A DNA stretch of 16,015 nt from JBBROS01 sp964246015 (lineage in GTDB: Bacteria > Pseudomonadota > Alphaproteobacteria > Acetobacterales > Acetobacteraceae), in NCBI GenBank assembly GCA_964246015.1, contig CAXTPG010000100.1:1-16015 (forward strand), given 5' to 3'. This document shows, in pieces, positions 8,069-14,100 of this stretch; position 1 is the stretch's first letter; every line of letters starts with the position of its first letter. Below the pieces are notes generated by a model that saw only the letters and a list, made by a program, of their open reading frames with translations, did no database searches and was not told where the DNA came from. A program made the translations under genes and the position numbers.

Positions 8069-8102
8069 GGAACCCGCCCATTTTAATGGGTTCCAAAATG
8101 GG
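8069..8102 (+). promoter_or_regulatory. Competing inverted repeats in the leader of the giant protein gene
   Basis: Two perfect inverted repeats cross each other. Stem A pairs GGAACCC (8069-8075) with GGGTTCC (8088-8094). Stem B pairs CCCATTTT (8077-8084) with AAAATGGG (8095-8102). The 3' arm of stem B includes three bases of the ribosome binding site at 8100-8104. With no nucleotide between the two 3' arms, both stems are unlikely to form together as a pseudoknot, so they probably compete. A smaller hairpin, CCCAT/ATGGG (8077-8081 with 8086-8090), is a third option. Regulation of translation is inference. Confidence 0.45.
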
Positions 8103-8104
8103 AG
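8100..8104 (+). promoter_or_regulatory. Ribosome binding site deciding the start of the giant protein
   Basis: GGGAG lies 8 nt before the ATG at 8113. In-frame ATGs at 8086 and 8098 lack a comparable site, and starting there would only add a few residues before the conserved N-terminus. Confidence 0.65.
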
Positions 8105-8112
8105 ATATTCCT

Positions 8113-11100
8113 ATGGATTGGACCGCGAAAGAATTCGCCGGACCTGCCAAGGGGCGCCGCAAGGGCCGCAGCAGCAAAATCGAATCGAATCCCGTAACGG
8201 AACGAGCGGAGTTGCTGCTCGAGGCGCTGGAGCCGCGCCTGCTGCTCAGCGCCAGCCCCGCCGATCCCCTGGCTGCGGACCCGGCCCCGGTCGCGATCGT
8301 CCAGGACATCGACGCGGCGTTGCTGGATTTGGCGCCGGACGCCGCGATGCCGACCATGCCGGCGGCGGCCGCCGATGCCGCCCTCATCGACGCCATGGAC
8401 CCGATGGCGCCGGCCGCAGGCGGCGTCGCCTCCCTGTCCGGGACCGCATACAGCTGGTCGACGCACGTGGCGCTCTCGGGCCTCACGGTCACGGCCACGG
8501 GCGACTCGTCTTCGGCCACGGCGGTGACCGGCACGGATGGCGGCTTCGCGCTGTCCGGGTTCGACGCAGGCACCTACACCGTGACCGGGTCGCTGCCGGC
8601 GTCCCAGCTTGGCCGGACGATCACGTCGGCCAGCGCGTTGGCGGCGCTACGCCTGGGCGTGGGCGTGAACCCCAATGCCGCGACCGCGACGGCGCAGCAG
8701 CCCGTCTCCCCCTACCAGTATATCGCGGCGGACCTGACCGGCGACGGGCGCGTCACCTCGGCCGACGCGCTGGCGATCCTTCGCGTGTCGGTGCAGCAGC
8801 AGGGCGCGCTGACGCCGCAATGGCGCATCGTGAGCGAGGGCCAGACCTATTGGGACCAGGCGACGCAGAGCATCACGATCGGCAACCGCAGCGTGCCGAC
8901 CACGTTCGGATCGACCCGGGACCTCGCCGCGAACTCGACCGGGAACCTCGTGGGCGTGCTGACCGGCGACGTGCTGGGCCGCTACGTGCCGTACGACGCG
9001 AACGGGGTCGCGGTGCCCAACCCGGCCACGCTGCCGCCCTCCACGTTCACGGCGCTGTCCGCCAATACGGGCGCCCCGGCGTGGGTGTGGGGCGTCCGCA
9101 CGATCGACGCGGTGACGCTGACGGCGGAGCTGGCGAGCGATACCGGGGCCTCGTACCTGGACGGCATCACCAACAACGCGACGATCGTCGGCCAGGCGAC
9201 GTCGGCGACGCCGATCGTGAGCCTGAAGGGCGGTTTCGACGCGACCACGGCCGCCAACTTCTCGGACCTGACCGACACGCTCGGCGCCGACGGGAAGTTC
9301 ACGCTCACGGCGGCGCGGCTTGCGACCGTGCTGGGCGGCGAATTGACGGACGGGGCGCGGGTCCTGCACCTGACCGCCGTCGATCGCAACGGCAACCTGT
9401 CGAAGTTCGACGTCTCGTTCACGCTGCTGACGCAGACGCCCGTAATCGCGGCGCTGTCGCTGACGGCGGCGTCCGGCTCGCCCGAGACGAACACGACGAG
9501 CGCGGCGACGGTGGCGCTGACCGGAACGGCGACCGCGGGCGCCACGGTGCGGGTCGCCGGGCAGACCGGGCTCGTGGGCGGCAGCGGCGCGTTCCAGGTG
9601 GGCGGCGTGGCGCTCGTCGAGGGCGCGAACACGTTGATGGCGACGGTCACGGACGCGGCCGGCAACACCAGCCAGCGGCAGGTGATCGTGACGCGGCAGG
9701 GGGCGGTCTCGGCCGACCAGACGCTGATCTGGAACCAGGCGACGCTGGCGGCGATCCAGAAGTCGGTCGTGTATCCCGAGGACGCGACGCGGGTGCTGGC
9801 GATGGTCAGCCTGGCGCAGTTCGACACGCTTGCGGCGATCGAGGGCACGGCGGCGTTCGTCGTCAGCCGGGCCAACCCGGGCGCGGTGTCGCTGGAGCTT
9901 GCGCTTGCGAAGGCGGCGCACACCGTCCTCGTGAACATCTTCCCGAACCAGGCGGCGACGTTCGACGCGATCCTTGCGGCGACGGCGGCGACGGTGCCGG
10001 CGGGCGCGGCGAAGACGGCGGCGCTGGCGCTGGGCCTCGATATCGGGCTGACGGTCTATCAGACGCGGTTGGGCGACGGATCGACGGAGTTCGTGAACTT
10101 CGCCGGCAGCGACCTGCCCGGGAAGTGGCGCCCGACGGGGCCGATGTACCTGGTGGCCGAGGAAGCGCAGTGGGGTTCCGTCACGCCCTTCGCGCTGACC
10201 AGCGCCGACCAGTTCCGCCCGGCGCCGCCGCTGGACATCACGTCCGAGCAGTACGCGGCGGAGCTGAACGAGATCAAGTCGCTGGGCAGCGCCACGAGCA
10301 CGACGCGGACGGCGGACCAGACCCAGCAGGCGCAGTTCTGGGCCGATGGCCGCGGCAGCTACACGCCGCCCGGGCACTGGGTGCAGATCGCGCAGCAGGT
10401 GGCGCTGGCGAAGGGCAACAGCCTCGCCGACAACGTGCGCCTGTTCGCCAAGCTGAACGTCGCGATGGCCGATGCGGCGATCGCGGCGTGGGACGCGAAG
10501 TACGCCTACGGGTTCTGGCGCCCGGAGACCGCGATCCACGACGCGGCGCTGGACGGGAACGCCGCCACCACGGCCGACCCGGCCTGGACTCCGCTGCTGA
10601 TCGCACCGCCCCACCCCGACTACGTTTCGGGGCATTCCACGTTCAGCAACGCTGCGGCGACCGTTCTTGCGGCGACGTTCGGGGACGCGACCGCCTTCTC
10701 GACCAACTCGGTGACCTTGCCGGGCGTAACGCGCAGCTTCACGAGCTTCAGCGCGGCTGCGGCCGAGGCGGGGCGGAGCCGGGTGTATGCCGGCATCCAC
10801 TTCTCGTCCGCGAACACCGCCGGCGCGGCATTGGGCCGCCAGGTGGCGGAGGCGGCGCTGGCGCGGTTCTCGCTGAGCCAGGACACGCAGGCGCCGACGG
10901 TTCTGGCGGCCGAGACGGTGCCGGTGGGCCGGACCAACATGGTGCTGGCCGGGTCGATCGTCGACAACATCTCGGGCGTCGCGTCTGCGACCTACAAGGT
11001 CGATGACGGCGCTGCGACGGCGCTGACGCTGGACGCGCAGGGCCGGTTCTCCATCACGACGGCGTTCCGGCTGGACGGGACGCAGGACGGCCTGCACAGC

Positions 11101-14100
11101 GTGGCGATCACGACGCGCGACGTGGCCGGCAACGTGTCGGCGTCGTTCAGCCGCAGCTTCCGCCTGGATACGGTCGCACCTGCGCTGACGCTCGCGAGCC
11201 CGGCCGAGGGCGCGGTGCTGACGTCGGCCAGCCGCCTGACCGGCATCGCGGCGCCTACCGGGTCCGACCTCGTGTCCCTGACGCTGGCGGTGGATGGCGG
11301 GCGTGCGCAGGGCGTGGTGTACACGCAGGGCACGGGCGCGTTCGACAGCGCGTTGTCGTTCGCCAACCTGGACATCGGCGCGCACAGCCTGGTGCTGACG
11401 GCGACGGACGCGGCGGGCAACGTGTCGACGCTGACGCGCGGCGTTGTGGTGCAGGCGCTGGCCGCGTTCAACGTCACGCGCACGTCGCCGGTGGACGAGG
11501 CGTCGGACGTGGGGACGACTCAGCGTCCGGAGGTGCATTTCAGCCGGGCGGTGAACGCGGCGACGCTGACCGATGCGTCGTTCTACGCGACGGCGGCGGA
11601 TGGGACGCGGCTGGCGGCGACGATCGTCCCGGCGTCCGACGGCAGCTTCGCCTGGTTGTTCTTCGACGCGCCGATGCCGGACGGGGCCGTGGTGACGGTG
11701 CACGTGATCGGGTCGAGCATCCGGGCCGCGCTGGATGGCGCGTTCCTGGACGCCGACCGCAACGGGACCCCGGGTGGGGATTTCTCGTTCCGCTATACCA
11801 CGGTCAACCTGGCGCCCGTGGTGGGGACGACGCTGCGGGGGCGGATCGTCGATCCGGGTCCGGACCTCGTGCCGATGACGTTCGACGACATCCGGCGCGG
11901 ACCGGACGGCATCATCCACACGGCGGACGACGTGTTCCTGCTGCCGGTGGCGCACGCGAAGATCTACATCCTGGGGCGCGAGGACCAGTTCGTCTATTCG
12001 GACGCGAACGGGTTCTTCGAGCTGACGAACATCCCGTCGGGGACCGTCAAGGTCGCCGTGGACGGGCGGACCGCGACCAATCCGCCGGTCGGCGCGTTCT
12101 TCCCCGAGATGGTCATGAGCGCGGACATCCGTCCGGGCGTCGTGAACACGCTGATGGACACGGTCGGCACGGAGACGGCGAAGGCGGCGAACCAGGGCCG
12201 GGTCGAGGTGTACCTGCCGCGGATCCCGAACACGGCGCTGCAGGCGGTGAGCGGCACGGCCGAGACGGTCATCACGGTGAACGAGGCGAGCGCGCCGGAG
12301 CTGACGGCGGGGCAGCGGAACAGCTTCTCGTTGACCGTCATGCCGGGCAGCGCCGTGGGCGCGGACGGCAAGCCGGTCGGGAACGTGCAGATCGGGATGG
12401 CGACGGTCCCGGCCGAGCTGGTGAAGGACATGCTGCCGGCGGGCGTGCTGCAGCACACGTTCGACATCACGATCCAGGCGCCGGGGGTGACGGCGTTCAC
12501 GGAGCCGCTGCGGATCACGTTCCCCAACGTGTTCAACGCGAAGCCGGGCACGAAGCTCAACGTGCTGAGCTTCGATCACACGACGGGCCTGCTGGTGATC
12601 AACGGCACGGCGACCGTGTCGGCCGACGGGCTGACCGTGGTGTCGGACGAGGGTGGTGGCATCAAGGCGCCGGGCTGGCACGGGCTGACGCCGCCCGGCA
12701 ACGAGGACGAGGGTGACGGCGGCGACGGCGACAGCGGCGATGACGGGGACGGCGACGACGACTCGGACGACGGGGACGACGACGACAAGGATCCCGACAA
12801 GGATCCTGACAAGGATGTGACGTTCGAGGCCGGGATCAACATCGCCGGGGAGTTCATCCCGCTCAAGGCGGGCTATTCGTTCAAGATCGGGACTGCGTAC
12901 ACGCAGGACCTGCAGCTCGAGGACTTCGTCACGGTCCCGAAGGACCCGATCAAGTTCGGGGGCGACTTCTCGTTCACGTTCACGGTTTCGCCGCTGACCG
13001 CGAAGTTCATTCCGGAGTTCAACCAGAAGCTGTTCGACGTCGAGTCGAAGCTGGGCGTGAAGGGCTTCGCGACGCTTGCCGCCCAGATCAGCATCAAGGG
13101 CGTGGTCGGGGTCGAGGCCGAGGTCGAGGGGACCATCGGCATCGGCACGAAAGCCTTCGCGTCCGTGCAGGTGAAAAGCCCGTGGATCGCGGCGATTCCC
13201 TATGGCGTCGGCAACTTCCTGACGAAGGAATACCCGTTCGAGAAGGTCCTGCAGGGCTTCGAGCTCAAGGCGAAGACGAACATCGCGACCGGCCGGCCAC
13301 CGCCGTTGACCGACGTCAGCGTGACGGTGGGGCCGCAGGCCGAGATCTACGTGCAGACGCAGTTGACGATCAGTCCGACCGTGTTCCTGCGCAAGGTCGC
13401 GGCCAAAGCGTCCGCGTCCGAGACCGTCGAGGCGCCGTCGGCCGAACAGGCCGCGCTGAGCCAGGCGATCATGGACATGGTCCTGGGCCACGGGATGCCC
13501 TTCGCCACCGCCGCCGCCGGCGACCTGGTGCCCGAGCCGACCTTCGGCAGCAAGCTCGGCACCGACACCAGCATCTACTACCGGTACGAGATCGAGAACG
13601 GCGTCGATATCGTCGGCAAGTCCGATGAATCCGGCAAGTTCAAGGTCTTCCTGCCGTCCAACACCAACTACAACCTGTACATGTACCGGCCGAGCAACAA
13701 TGCGTTCGGGATCGAGACCGGCACGACCGGCAATAGCGGCGCCGCCACGACGACCAAGCATCGGCTGAACCAGATCGGCGGCCCCGACACCGACTTCGAC
13801 GGCATCCCCGACCTCGGCGAGTTCATCCTCGGCTCGGACCTGAACAAGGCGGACACCAACGGCAACGGGGTCAAGGACGGCGCGGAGCTGGCGCAGGGGC
13901 TCAATCCCGCGGGCGCGAACGCGCTGCCCACGGGCCTGGTCTCGGTCGCGGGCATCACGGGTTCGGCCGAGGCGGTGACGGTCGTCGGCGGCGGAACCGA
14001 CACGTCCCGCCTGACCGCCTATGTCGCGACCGGGGGCGCGGGCCTTTCGATCGTCGATGTGTCGCAACTGAAGAAGCCCGAGATCCTGGGCGAACTGAAG

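Noticed and set aside
8069..8102. H-type pseudoknot formed by both leader stems at once
   Set aside because: The two 3' arms are adjacent, leaving no nucleotide to cross the 7-bp stem, so simultaneous formation is sterically unlikely; competing hairpins fit better.
8052..11006. 984-codon plus-strand frame overlapping the giant gene
   Set aside because: The product is low-complexity Arg/Gly/Ala/Asp sequence without domains; it is a shifted-frame shadow of the haloperoxidase-bearing gene.
13780..13908. RTX (GGxGxDxxx) nonapeptide repeats
   Set aside because: The Asp-rich loops here follow the thrombospondin type 3 spacing, and no run of GGxGxD nonapeptides was found in the visible part of the giant protein.
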